Shown: positions 51,471 to 61,309 of the stretch, in pieces | Layout of the letters: the number at the start of each line of letters is the position of its first letter | Numbering within the stretch: the first letter of the stretch is position 1 | DNA from: Bacillota bacterium | GTDB taxonomy: Bacteria; Bacillota; Clostridia; Christensenellales; UMGS416 | NCBI GenBank assembly: GCA_023398815.1 | Contig: JAEWRW010000020.1 | Span: 62,001 to 126,000 of the forward strand | Length of the DNA stretch: 64,000 bases | Direction of reading: 5' to 3' | Position numbers and translations under genes: made by a program | The notes under the pieces: generated by a model | The model's input: the letters and a program-made list of their open reading frames with translations, nothing else | Database searches by the model: none | Told to the model about the DNA's origin: nothing

Positions 51471-54400
51471 ATGGAATCGTATTGGCCGCTTCTTGTCGTC
51501 GCTATCCTGGTGGTGCTGGTGGGGGCGTTTTTTCTCCTGCGGCGGCGTGGCGGCCAACCCGCCCCCAGCGCTGCCGCCGTGCAGCTGGATCAGGAGAGCA
51601 TCCGCGGCGTGGCGGGGAACCTGGCCCGCAGCCAGCGGGCGGAGGACGGTGCCGACCATCTCTCCGCCGGGCAGCTGGAGGAGGCCGTCGAGGCCATCCG
51701 CCAGGCTCACCGATTGCTGGCGTCCATCCCCGAGGATGAAGACTTGGTGCCGGCGGGGCGGTGGATCCTGGATAACTTCTTTCTGTTGGAGCAGGAGTGC
51801 CACCGGGTGCGGAGCCTCTTGCAGGCCGGCCCCGAACGCCTGCCCATCGTTCGTACTGATGGTTGTCCTCGGGTGCTCTGGCTGTCGGACAGCTTGCTGA
51901 GCTACACCAATGGCCGGCTGGACTCTGACACGCTGACCATGTACCTCAACGAATACCAGAAGAAATCTCCCCTGACGGTGAAGGAGCTGTGGATTCTGCC
52001 GGCCTTCCTGCGGCTGGCGGTTCTGAAGCGCGTGGCCGAGGTCGCCGTGGCCTGCGTTGACACCCAAAAGCAGTGGGACGGGGCCGAGACCCTGGCAGAC
52101 TTCATGCTCTCCACCTCGGGGGACGAAGTGGCCTGGCAGATTCATATCCGCCGCATCCCCTGGATGCGCCAGGACAATTTAGGCGGTGCGTTCCTGGAGC
52201 GGCTGTCCGTGCGCCTGATGGAACAGGGCGAAAACGCCGGGCAGGCCCTGGGCTGGCTTGACCAGTTGCTGAGCGAGCGCGGCTTCATCCTGGAGGATCA
52301 GATTGCCAGCTCTCACCACCGGCAGAGCATGGAAAAGCTGCTCATCGGCAACTGCATGGACAGCCTGCGATTCCTGGATGCCCTTAACTGGCTGGATCTC
52401 TTCCGCGAGGTCAGCGTGGTGGAGAGAACACTGATGCAGGACCCCAGCGGCGTCTATCCGCGTATGGACGAGCAGAGCCGCAGCCTTTACCGCCGACGGG
52501 TGGAGCGGCTGAGCCAGCGGTGGAAGGTCTCCGAACTGCACCTGACGCGCATGGCAGTGCAGTGCGCAACCGAGCACGCCGCCAGCGCCTACGAAAAGGA
52601 ACGGCACATCGGCTTCTACCTCATTGGCGATGGGCTGCCACAGCTGGCGGGCAAGGTGCGCGGTAAACCGCCTGCCAACCGCCCCGGCCTGCGGCTGACG
52701 GCCTACGCCGGGGATATCTGGGCGGTGGCGGTGGTGTTGGCCGTGCTGGCGGCGTGGCTGCTGCCCGGGTGGGGCCTTCGTGTTCCCTTCCTGCTGGCAG
52801 CGGTGCTGACAGCCACCAAGCTCACCGTGTTCCTGGTGGACGAGACCGTGCGTCGCCACGTGCCCAGCGAGGTCATTCCCGCGCTGGACTTGAAGGACGG
52901 CATCCCCGACGAGGGCCGTACGGTCGTGGTTATCCCGGCGCTCGTGACGGACGAGGGGCGGCTGCAGGCTCTATTGGGGCAGCTGGAGACACTCTATCTG
53001 CGGCATGGCGGGCAGAACCTACGCTACTGCCTGCTGGCCGATTTCCGCGACTCCGCCCAGCCCGACGCCGCCCAGGATGACCGGTTGCTGCGGCTGGGCC
53101 AGCAGGGGATGGAGGCACTCAACCAAACCTACGAGGCCGACCACTTCTTCTTCCTCATCCGCCGGCGGGTGTTCTGCCCCGCTGAGGACGTTTACATGGG
53201 GCGGGAGCGTAAGCGCGGCGCGCTGGAGGATTTCAACCGCCTGCTGTTGACCGGCGATGCCGGGCCGTTCCTGGAGCTGGATACCCGCCCCGATGGCCTT
53301 GCGGACGCGCGCTACGTGCTGACGCTGGACGCCGACACCGAGCTGCCCCACGACTGTGCCGCCCGGCTCATTGGCATGATGCTGCACCCCCTGAACCGCC
53401 CGGAGGTGAAGAACGGTGCGGTGCGGCGGGGGTACGGCTTGCTGCAGCCCCGGGTGGAGATGGCCTCGGGCGCGTCGCGCCAATCGGCCTTTGCCGCGGT
53501 GTTCACCGGCCAATGCGGCCTGGATCACTACACCGGCGCGGTGGCCGATGCCTACCAGGATCTCTTCGGCGAGGGCATCTTCACCGGCAAGGGCATCTAC
53601 GACCTGGCCGTCTTCCACGAGGTGCTGGATGGCGCACTGCCCGAGAACCGGGTGCTCTCCCACGACCTCATCGAGGGAAGCTACGTGCGTGCGGGCTTTG
53701 TCAGCGACAGCGCCGTCGTCGATGGCTTTCCCTCCACCGTCCACTCCTACTTTGCCCGCATGCATCGGTGGATTCGAGGGGATTGGCAGCTCATCGGGTG
53801 GCTGGGGCGGAAGGCCCCCGGCGGCCGACCCAACCCCATCAACCGCTTGTCGCGGCACAAGCTGGGCGACAACCTGCGCCGGTCGCTGGTGCCCATTGGG
53901 CAGGTGGCGGCGCTGCTGCTGGCCACGACAGGCGGGCGGCTGTGGGCGGGGCTGGCGCTGGTGTTCCTCAGTGAGGCCACGCCCGCGCTGGTGGGCCTGT
54001 GCAGCCGGTTGCGGCGGCGGGCCGGCGGCACGGCGGGGCTGGCGCTGCGGGCCTCCCGGGCGGATTTGCAGCGGCCGTTCTACAACCTGCTCTTTCTGCC
54101 CCAGGAGGCTTGGACGGCTCTCCACGCCATCGCCACCAGCCTGTGGCGCATGGCGGTCAGCCGCAAGCACCTACTGCAATGGACGACGGCGGCTGACGCC
54201 GAGCGCGGGCGGCCAAAGACCGTTGGCGCCACCTGGCGGGCGCTGTGGGTGTGCCCGGCTGCGGCGGTGGTGCTGGCGGCGCTGGCGCTGCTGGCCCCGG
54301 GCTGGGGCGGGCGGGCCTGGGGTGTGGTTGGCCTGCTGTGGTTGCTGGCCCCCGCGGTTGCCTGGCGCATCAGCCAGCCCATCCGCGAGGAACGGGAGGA

Positions 54401-57400
54401 ACTGACCGACGAACAGCGCCGCGCCGTGCGCCTGGTGGCCCGGCGTACCTGGCATTACTACGAGCGCTTTGTGACCGCCGAGGAGCACTACCTCGCGCCG
54501 GATAACTTTCAGGAGTACCCATTCAAGGGTGTGGCGGCCCGCACGTCGCCCACCAACATCGGGCTCTCGCTGGTGGCCAATGCTGCGGCGATGGACCTGG
54601 GGTATCTGACGCCCCGGCGCATGCTGGAGCGGACGGCCCAGACGCTGGAGACGATGAACGGCCTGCAAAAGTGGCAGGGGCACCTCTACAACTGGTATGA
54701 CACCCGCACTAACGAACCACTGCGGCCGCTCTATGTCTCCACCGTAGACAGCGGCAACCTGATGGCCTACCTGCTGCTGGCGGCGGAAGCGGCGGAGGAA
54801 GCCGGCGGGGGGCCTCTCTTCCGCACTGCCTGCGTGGATGGCCTGGTGGATACCATCCGCGCGCTGTGCGAGAAGAAGCCAGACGAGCGTCTGCTGGGCT
54901 TCGCGGATGAACTCATGGCGCTGGGGCGGCAGGGGTCGCTCAAGACCCTGGCCGAGTTGGCTGACCGCATTGCCGGGGCGGCCAGCGACCTCACCAGCAA
55001 GTGGGCAGGGCTGCTGACCGACCAGGTGGACGACCTGATGGATGAGTTGGAGCCGGTGGCAGAGGCCATGACCCTGCTGGCCGAGGCAGGCGAAGCCCCC
55101 GCTGGTGACTGGGAGACGCTGGCGTCCCCCGCCGCCTGGCAGGAGGGCGGCATGGTGGAGCGAGCGATTGCAGCGGCCCAGGCCAAGGGTGAGCAACCTC
55201 GCCTGCAGGAGCTGCTGGTGCGCCTGCGAGATCGCTTTGACGAGAGACGATCCCTGGGGGTGGAGCTGGCCAGCCGCCTGCGCCGCGCTGCCGGGGAGAT
55301 GAACCTGCAGGCCCTCTACGACCGCAGCCGCGACCTTTTCCACATCGGCTGCAACGTGGAGCAGAGCAAACTCAGCAACTCCTACTACGATCTGCTGGCA
55401 TCAGAGGCGCGGCTGACGAGCCTCATCGCCGTGGGGTGGGGCCGGGTGCCGGCGCGCCACTGGCGCAAGCTGGGCCGGGCGCTGACGCTGGCCGGCGGCG
55501 GCGTGCCGCTCTTGTCTTGGGGCGGCACCATGTTTGAATACCTGATGCCCGCGCTCACCGTGCGGCACCCCTCCTGCACCCTGCTGGGGGAGACCGTCCG
55601 CGCCATCGTGGCCTGCCAACAGCAGTACGGCCAGGCCAAGGGCGTGCCCTGGGGCATCTCTGAGTCAGGCTACCACGAGTTTGACCTCAACCTAAATTAC
55701 CAGTACCGATCCTTCGGCGTGCCGGCACTGGGCATGCGCGCTGGCCTTGCGCGGGATCTGGTCATCGCGCCTTACGCGTCGCTCATGGCACTGCCCTTTG
55801 CCCCGGTCGCCGCGGTGGAGAACATGAACCGCCTTATCACCCTGGGGATGCTGGGGGAGTATGGCATGTATGAGGCCATGGACTACACCCCCGAGCGCCG
55901 GCAGGAGAAGGACCCTTTCAAGATTGTGAAAAGCTACATGGTGCACCACCAGGGCATGGCGCTGGCGGCGATGGACAACCTGCTGTGCGATGACGCGCTG
56001 CAGCGGCGCTTCCATCGCATCCCGCAGGTGCGCTCGGTGGAGCTGCTGATGGAGGAACGCGCCCCCAGCCAGGGAACGGTGCTGGAGCGGTACGAGGCCG
56101 AGGAGAGCGCCCCCCGGGGCCGCAAGCCGCGGGAGGTGCGCATGGTGCGCACCATCCCTAGTGGCGAAGGCCTGTGGCCGCCGGAGACGCACCTTCTTTC
56201 CAACGGCAGCTACGTGGTGCAGATCGCCGCCAGCGGGGCGGGGCAGAGCAGGTGGGAGGGCCTCTCGCTCAATCGTTGGCGGGACGACGCCGTGACCCAG
56301 GACTGGGGCGTGTTCTTCTATGTGAAGGACCAGGAGGACGGCCGGGTGTGGACGACGACATCCCAGCCCCACGTCGCCCCACCGGACGAGTACGAAACGG
56401 TGTTTGAGCCCCATATGGCACTCTTTCGCCGGCGGGATGGAGACGTGGCCACCTGCACCGAGCTCTGTGTGCTGCCCGACAGCCCCAGCGAGGTGCGGCG
56501 GCTGACGTTCTCCAACCGTGGGGAGCGCCCCCGGCAGCTGGAGGTGACCGCCTACTTTGAACTGTGCCTGAACGCCCAGGCCGCCGATGAGGCCCACACG
56601 GCATTCCAGAACCTCTTCGTGCAGACCGAGGTATTGCCCGAGGCCGGCGTGGTGCTGGCCCGCCGCCGCCCGCGCGACACCAAGGAGGGTACCCCTTACC
56701 TGGCCTGCCGCTTTGTGGGGCAGGGGCCTATCGCGCCGGTACAGTTTGATACCTCACGGGAGGCATGCCTGGGCCGGGGGCACACGGTGCGCAACCCCGC
56801 GTTCATCCAGGGTGGCCGGGTGCTGGGCAGCACCGAGGGCAACGTGCTGGACCCCGCCATCTGCCTGCGGGCCACGGTGACGCTGCCGGCCAATGCCACG
56901 GTGTGCCTCACGTTTCTCATGAGCTGCGGGTGGGACCGGCAGAAGGTGCTGGCCCTCTCGGAGTCGCTGGCCAACGCCGGCGCCATCGACCGGGCCTTTG
57001 AGATGGCCTGGACCCAGGAACAGGCCAACATGCGGTACCTGGGTGTCAAGACCAACCAACTGCGGCTCTTCGCGGCCATGACCTCTGCGGTGCTCTACAG
57101 CCAGCCGGTGGCCCGGGTGCGACACCCCATGTTGGAGTCGGTGCCCGCCGGGCAGAGCGCCCTGTGGCAGATGGGCATCTCCGGCGATCTGCCCATCGTT
57201 CTTGTTAAGGTGGGGGAGATGGAACACCTGGAGTCGGTCAAGCACCTGCTGCTGGCCCATGCTTGGTGGCGCTTTAAGGGCCTGGCCGTCGATCTGGTGT
57301 TGCTCAATGAATACGGCAACGACTACCGCCGACCGATCCTCGACCGCCTGCATGACGTGGTGATGGCCAGCCATGAGCGTGAGCACCTCAACAAACGTGG

Positions 57401-59999
57401 CGGCATCCACCTGCTGACGACCAACCAACTGAAACCCGAAGCGCTGCGCACGCTGCTGGCGGCGGCCCGTTGCGTGCTCAAGGCCGGACAGCCGCTGACG
57501 CCCCAGCTGCGCCCGCTGCTGGCCGGGCAGGCCGCCCCGCCCCCGCGGGAACGCGTCCTGCCAGAGCGCTGGGAGGAAGCGCCGCTGTCGGAGGTCGAGA
57601 CCGTCTTCGACAACGGCACCGGCGGTTTTGCCACCGGGGGGGAGGAGTACGTCATCCGCCTGGAGGAGGGACTTACCACGCCGCTGCCCTGGTGCAATGT
57701 GCTGGCCAACCCCACCTTTGGCCTGGTGGCCACCGAGGCTGGCCCCGGCTACACCTGGCGGGGGAACAGCCGGGAGAACAAGCTGACCCCCTGGTACAAC
57801 GACCCGGTGACGGGCCGCGCGGGGGAGGCCCTGTACCTGCGGGACCGCGATACCGGCGACTTCTGGAGCCTGTCCGCCGCACCGGCTCGGGGCAAGGGGC
57901 CCTATCGTGTGCGCCACGGCCAGGGGTGGACGACCTACGAGTACGGCGGCTACGGCCTCTCGCAGGAGTACACGATCTTCGTGCCGGTGGAGGGCAATGT
58001 CCGCGTGGGGCTGGTCAAAGTCTTCAACCCCGGCCCCCGCGCGCGGGAGATTGACCTCACCTGGTACTGCGACTTTGTGCTGGGGGTTGCGCGGGAGCAG
58101 ACCGCGCCATTCCTCGCTGTGCACCGTGATGGCCAAACCGGCGCCCTGTGGGTGGAGAATGGCTACCGCGATGAGGAGCGCGGCCAGCGACTGTTCTTTG
58201 CAATTCCTGGGCAGGAGACGACCTACACTGCCAGCCGCACCGAGTTTCTGGGCGTGCCCGGCACGCTGGAGAACCCCGCCGGCATGTACCGGCAGGAGCT
58301 CTCCGGCAGCCTCGGCGTGGGCCTGGGGGGCTGCGGCGCGCTGCGTTTTGCCTTGCGCATTCCGCCGGGGCTGTCGCGGCAGGTCGTGCTGCTCCTGGGG
58401 CAGGAGGAATCGCTGGAGGAGTGCCGGCGCACCATTGGGCGCTTCGGCGGCGTCGACCAGGCCAAGGCCGCCCTGCGGGAGGTCTGCCAGCAGTGGAACC
58501 GCGAGCTTTCGGCCTTCCGCGTCAAAACGCCCGACAGTGCCATGGATCTGATGGTCAACCGCTGGTTGCTCTACCAAACCAAGGCGGCCCGGGTGCTGGG
58601 CCGTGCAGGGTTCTACCAGGCGGGTGGGGCGATCGGCTTCCGCGACCAACTGCAGGACATGCTGAGCCTGATGTGGACCGACCCCGACGGCGTGCGTGAG
58701 CACATTGTGGAGAGCGCCGCCCACCAGTTTGAGGGTGGCGACGTGCAGCACTGGTGGCACCCGCCCACTCGCGGGGTGCGCACCCACATCACCGACGATC
58801 TGGTGTTCCTGCCCTTTGTCACCGCGGATTACATTGAGCACACCGGCGACGTGGCGATCCTCGATGAGGATGTGTTCTACCTGAAGGACGTGCCCATCCC
58901 AGAAGGACAGGAGGATTGGTACGGCGTGGCTGAAGTGTCGGAGGTGTCGGAGCCCCTGTACCTGCACTGCCTGCGGGCCCTGCGGCGGGCGGCGCGCACC
59001 GGCGAGCATGGGTTGCCCCTCATCGGCACCGGCGATTGGAACGACGCCATGAACTCGGTGGGCGACGAAGGCCGGGGGGAGAGCGTGTGGCTTGGCTGGT
59101 TCCTGAGCGTCACCCAGCGGCGCTTCGCCACCGTCATCCGGCGCATTGGCCTGGGCGAGGACGCCGACGAACTGGAGAAAGGTGCCGCCGCGCTGGAGGC
59201 TGCGCTGGAGGAGCATGGTTGGGACGGCGCGTGGTACCGGCGGGCGTTCTTCGACGACGGCACGCCGCTGGGTTCGGCCATCAACGACGAGTGCCGCATT
59301 GACTGCATCTCCCAGGCCTGGGCGGCCATCTCGGGCCGGGGCAACCCCCAACGGGTGCAGAGCGCCATGCAGGCGGTGGAGAAGCATCTGGTGAGCTGGG
59401 AGGACGGCATCCTGCGCCTGCTGTGGCCGCCCTTTGCCAATACGGCCCAGGAGCCGGGCTACATCAAGGGGTATCTGGCCGGTGTGCGGGAGAATGGCGG
59501 CCAGTACACCCACGGCGCGCTGTGGGCGGTGTGGGCCTATGCCGCCATGGGCCTGGGGGATATGGCCTGGCGGCTGCTCTACATGCTCAACCCCATCCAG
59601 CACGGCGGGTCGCCCATGGGGCGCGACCGCTACAAAGCTGAGCCCTACGTGGTGGCGGCCGACGTCTACTCCATGCCGCCACTGACTGGCCGAGGCGGGT
59701 GGACGTGGTACACCGGTTCGGCGTCGTGGATGTACCGCATCGCTATGGAGGAGCTGCTGGGCCTGAAGTGGTTCGGGGATCATATTGTCATTGAGCCGTG
59801 CATCCCGGCCATCTGGCGGGAGTACACGATGGAGGCCCGCCACGGCAACACGCGCTACCTCATCCGGGTGGAGAATGCTCGCGGTGTCTGCACCGGCGTG
59901 CGCCAGGTCATCCTCGATGGTGCGGCCCTGCCGGAGAACAAGATCCCCCTGACTGGCGACGGCGAGACCCACCACATCCACGTGCTGATGGGTCGGTGA
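51471..59999 (+). CDS. Cyclic beta-1,2-glucan synthase (NdvB/Cgs type)
   Basis: A giant membrane enzyme of about 2842 residues. GTG 51459 is an alternative start. After an N-terminal TM helix there are two more near 413–463, then a GT84 transferase domain (about 483–797; LTLDADTELPHDCAARLIG, GEGIFTGKGIYDLAVFHEVL, HRWIRGDWQLIGWLG) flanked by further helices to about 968. A glucoamylase-like domain follows (about 1290–1537, SWGGTMFEYLMPALTV, PWGISESGYHEFD). The last 1250 residues are a GH94 phosphorylase module with two beta-sandwiches and an (alpha/alpha)6 barrel (IGFRDQLQDMLSLM, GGDVQHWWHPPT, general acid Asp in GTGDWNDAMNSVG). The domains initiate, elongate, cyclise and control chain length of osmoregulatory or host-interaction glucans. 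It appears complete. Confidence 0.93.
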   Translation: MESYWPLLVVAILVVLVGAFFLLRRRGGQPAPSAAAVQLDQESIRGVAGNLARSQRAEDGADHLSAGQLEEAVEAIRQAHRLLASIPEDEDLVPAGRWILDNFFLLEQECHRVRSLLQAGPERLPIVRTDGCPRVLWLSDSLLSYTNGRLDSDTLTMYLNEYQKKSPLTVKELWILPAFLRLAVLKRVAEVAVACVDTQKQWDGAETLADFMLSTSGDEVAWQIHIRRIPWMRQDNLGGAFLERLSVRLMEQGENAGQALGWLDQLLSERGFILEDQIASSHHRQSMEKLLIGNCMDSLRFLDALNWLDLFREVSVVERTLMQDPSGVYPRMDEQSRSLYRRRVERLSQRWKVSELHLTRMAVQCATEHAASAYEKERHIGFYLIGDGLPQLAGKVRGKPPANRPGLRLTAYAGDIWAVAVVLAVLAAWLLPGWGLRVPFLLAAVLTATKLTVFLVDETVRRHVPSEVIPALDLKDGIPDEGRTVVVIPALVTDEGRLQALLGQLETLYLRHGGQNLRYCLLADFRDSAQPDAAQDDRLLRLGQQGMEALNQTYEADHFFFLIRRRVFCPAEDVYMGRERKRGALEDFNRLLLTGDAGPFLELDTRPDGLADARYVLTLDADTELPHDCAARLIGMMLHPLNRPEVKNGAVRRGYGLLQPRVEMASGASRQSAFAAVFTGQCGLDHYTGAVADAYQDLFGEGIFTGKGIYDLAVFHEVLDGALPENRVLSHDLIEGSYVRAGFVSDSAVVDGFPSTVHSYFARMHRWIRGDWQLIGWLGRKAPGGRPNPINRLSRHKLGDNLRRSLVPIGQVAALLLATTGGRLWAGLALVFLSEATPALVGLCSRLRRRAGGTAGLALRASRADLQRPFYNLLFLPQEAWTALHAIATSLWRMAVSRKHLLQWTTAADAERGRPKTVGATWRALWVCPAAAVVLAALALLAPGWGGRAWGVVGLLWLLAPAVAWRISQPIREEREELTDEQRRAVRLVARRTWHYYERFVTAEEHYLAPDNFQEYPFKGVAARTSPTNIGLSLVANAAAMDLGYLTPRRMLERTAQTLETMNGLQKWQGHLYNWYDTRTNEPLRPLYVSTVDSGNLMAYLLLAAEAAEEAGGGPLFRTACVDGLVDTIRALCEKKPDERLLGFADELMALGRQGSLKTLAELADRIAGAASDLTSKWAGLLTDQVDDLMDELEPVAEAMTLLAEAGEAPAGDWETLASPAAWQEGGMVERAIAAAQAKGEQPRLQELLVRLRDRFDERRSLGVELASRLRRAAGEMNLQALYDRSRDLFHIGCNVEQSKLSNSYYDLLASEARLTSLIAVGWGRVPARHWRKLGRALTLAGGGVPLLSWGGTMFEYLMPALTVRHPSCTLLGETVRAIVACQQQYGQAKGVPWGISESGYHEFDLNLNYQYRSFGVPALGMRAGLARDLVIAPYASLMALPFAPVAAVENMNRLITLGMLGEYGMYEAMDYTPERRQEKDPFKIVKSYMVHHQGMALAAMDNLLCDDALQRRFHRIPQVRSVELLMEERAPSQGTVLERYEAEESAPRGRKPREVRMVRTIPSGEGLWPPETHLLSNGSYVVQIAASGAGQSRWEGLSLNRWRDDAVTQDWGVFFYVKDQEDGRVWTTTSQPHVAPPDEYETVFEPHMALFRRRDGDVATCTELCVLPDSPSEVRRLTFSNRGERPRQLEVTAYFELCLNAQAADEAHTAFQNLFVQTEVLPEAGVVLARRRPRDTKEGTPYLACRFVGQGPIAPVQFDTSREACLGRGHTVRNPAFIQGGRVLGSTEGNVLDPAICLRATVTLPANATVCLTFLMSCGWDRQKVLALSESLANAGAIDRAFEMAWTQEQANMRYLGVKTNQLRLFAAMTSAVLYSQPVARVRHPMLESVPAGQSALWQMGISGDLPIVLVKVGEMEHLESVKHLLLAHAWWRFKGLAVDLVLLNEYGNDYRRPILDRLHDVVMASHEREHLNKRGGIHLLTTNQLKPEALRTLLAAARCVLKAGQPLTPQLRPLLAGQAAPPPRERVLPERWEEAPLSEVETVFDNGTGGFATGGEEYVIRLEEGLTTPLPWCNVLANPTFGLVATEAGPGYTWRGNSRENKLTPWYNDPVTGRAGEALYLRDRDTGDFWSLSAAPARGKGPYRVRHGQGWTTYEYGGYGLSQEYTIFVPVEGNVRVGLVKVFNPGPRAREIDLTWYCDFVLGVAREQTAPFLAVHRDGQTGALWVENGYRDEERGQRLFFAIPGQETTYTASRTEFLGVPGTLENPAGMYRQELSGSLGVGLGGCGALRFALRIPPGLSRQVVLLLGQEESLEECRRTIGRFGGVDQAKAALREVCQQWNRELSAFRVKTPDSAMDLMVNRWLLYQTKAARVLGRAGFYQAGGAIGFRDQLQDMLSLMWTDPDGVREHIVESAAHQFEGGDVQHWWHPPTRGVRTHITDDLVFLPFVTADYIEHTGDVAILDEDVFYLKDVPIPEGQEDWYGVAEVSEVSEPLYLHCLRALRRAARTGEHGLPLIGTGDWNDAMNSVGDEGRGESVWLGWFLSVTQRRFATVIRRIGLGEDADELEKGAAALEAALEEHGWDGAWYRRAFFDDGTPLGSAINDECRIDCISQAWAAISGRGNPQRVQSAMQAVEKHLVSWEDGILRLLWPPFANTAQEPGYIKGYLAGVRENGGQYTHGALWAVWAYAAMGLGDMAWRLLYMLNPIQHGGSPMGRDRYKAEPYVVAADVYSMPPLTGRGGWTWYTGSASWMYRIAMEELLGLKWFGDHIVIEPCIPAIWREYTMEARHGNTRYLIRVENARGVCTGVRQVILDGAALPENKIPLTGDGETHHIHVLMGR

Positions 60000-60000
60000 G

Positions 60001-60029
60001 TTGCCTGTGCCCCGCCCCCGTGCTATGAT
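60001..60029 (+). promoter_or_regulatory. Predicted sigma-A promoter of the EamA transporter gene
   Basis: TTGCCT (60001–60006), 17 bases, TATGAT (60024–60029) with an extended TGC in front. It begins one base after the glucan synthase stop. Confidence 0.6.
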
Positions 60030-60052
60030 ACGCAAGACTGGAGGTGGGGCCG

Positions 60053-61135
60053 ATGGCACAACGTGATGGCGCAACCGGGGCCGCTGTGTGGCAGGCATTG
60101 CTGGCGGCGTTGCTCTTTGGGCTGAACACGCCCTTCTCCAAGCTGCTGCTGGGCAGCGTTCCGCCCATGCTGCTGGCGGGGCTCCTTTACCTGGGCGCGG
60201 CGGCGGGCATGGGTGTGGTGTGGGCCATCACCCGCCGTAGGGCAGACCACCGGGAGGCGCGGCTGATGCGAGCCGACGGCAAATGGGTGGTGCTGATGAT
60301 CGTGCTCGACATTGCCGCGCCGTTCCTGCTGCTCTCCGGCATTGCCCGCACCACTGCGGCCAACGCCGCGTTGCTCACCAACTTTGAGATGGTGACCACC
60401 ACACTGGTGGCGCTGCTCTTCTTCCGGGAGGCCATTGGCCGCCGCATGTGGGCGGCGCTGGGGGTCATCACGCTGGCAAGCCTGCTGTTGGCGGTGGACT
60501 TTTGGAATGGGGAAGCATTGCACTTTTCTGCCGGGTCGCTGTTGGTGCTGGCCGCCTGCGCCTGCTGGGGGCTGGAGAACAACTGTACCCGCAATCTCTC
60601 AGGCAAGGACCCGGTGCAGGTTGTGCTGGTCAAGGGGGTCGGCTCAGGCACGGGGGCGTTGCTGTTGGCCCTGGGCAGCGAGAGGCTGGCGGGCGTGGGC
60701 CTGCCCCAGGTTGGTGCCGCGCTGGCGCTGGGTTTTGTGGCCTATGGGCTCAGCATCCTGTTCTACGTGCGGGCCCAACGCACACTGGGCGCGGCACGCA
60801 CCAGCCTCTATTATGCCGCCGCGCCGTTCCTGGGCGTGGGGCTCAGCTTCCTGCTGCTGGGGGAGAAGCCCGCCGCCCGCTTTGCCGTGGCCGCGGTGCT
60901 CATGGCCGCTGGCGTGCTGCTGGCCACTGCTGAGCGGCACCGACACCTGCACCACCATGGTGTACTGGCGCACGACCACCGCCACAGCCATGTAGACGGC
61001 CACCACACCCACCACCATGAGGGTGTGGAGGACGCCAACCTGGTGCATGCCCACCCCCACCAGCATGAGGTGCTGGAGCACGCCCATGAGCACCGGCCCG
61101 ACCTGCACCACCGGCACAGCCACGGCAAGGATTGA
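60053..61135 (+). CDS. EamA/DMT-family transporter with His-rich C-terminal tail
   Basis: A 360-residue membrane protein; ATG 60053 follows GGAGGTG. Ten TM helices form two EamA repeats (LLAALLFGLNTPFSKLLLGS and GSLLVLAACACWGLENNCTR). After the last helix comes a cytoplasmic tail of about 60 residues in which roughly every third residue is His (LHHHGVLAHDHRHSH, GHHTHHHEG, HAHPHQHEVLEHAHEHRP). Such tails bind Zn, Ni or Co, so this may be a metal or metal-complex exporter or a metal-regulated metabolite exporter. Similar tails occur in other bacterial EamA proteins. Confidence 0.9.
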   Translation: MAQRDGATGAAVWQALLAALLFGLNTPFSKLLLGSVPPMLLAGLLYLGAAAGMGVVWAITRRRADHREARLMRADGKWVVLMIVLDIAAPFLLLSGIARTTAANAALLTNFEMVTTTLVALLFFREAIGRRMWAALGVITLASLLLAVDFWNGEALHFSAGSLLVLAACACWGLENNCTRNLSGKDPVQVVLVKGVGSGTGALLLALGSERLAGVGLPQVGAALALGFVAYGLSILFYVRAQRTLGAARTSLYYAAAPFLGVGLSFLLLGEKPAARFAVAAVLMAAGVLLATAERHRHLHHHGVLAHDHRHSHVDGHHTHHHEGVEDANLVHAHPHQHEVLEHAHEHRPDLHHRHSHGKD

Positions 61136-61309
61136 GCTTGGCAGCCCGTTTCCCCTTTTCGCATTGGTTCATTCCGCAGCGCACGTCACATACTACCCGC
61201 GCGGGCCTGGCAATGTCGGGCCTGTTAAAATCCCTTGCAATGTTGTAAAATTGTGGTAAGCTTATATGCCTGCCACAAGATATGGCGGCAATCCCTGTGA
61301 GGAGGAACC

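Noticed and set aside
56754..60098. 1114-codon minus-strand open frame opposite the glucan synthase
   Set aside because: Antisense shadow in a GC-rich gene; no ribosome site or motifs, and the sense product is clearly a GH94 domain.
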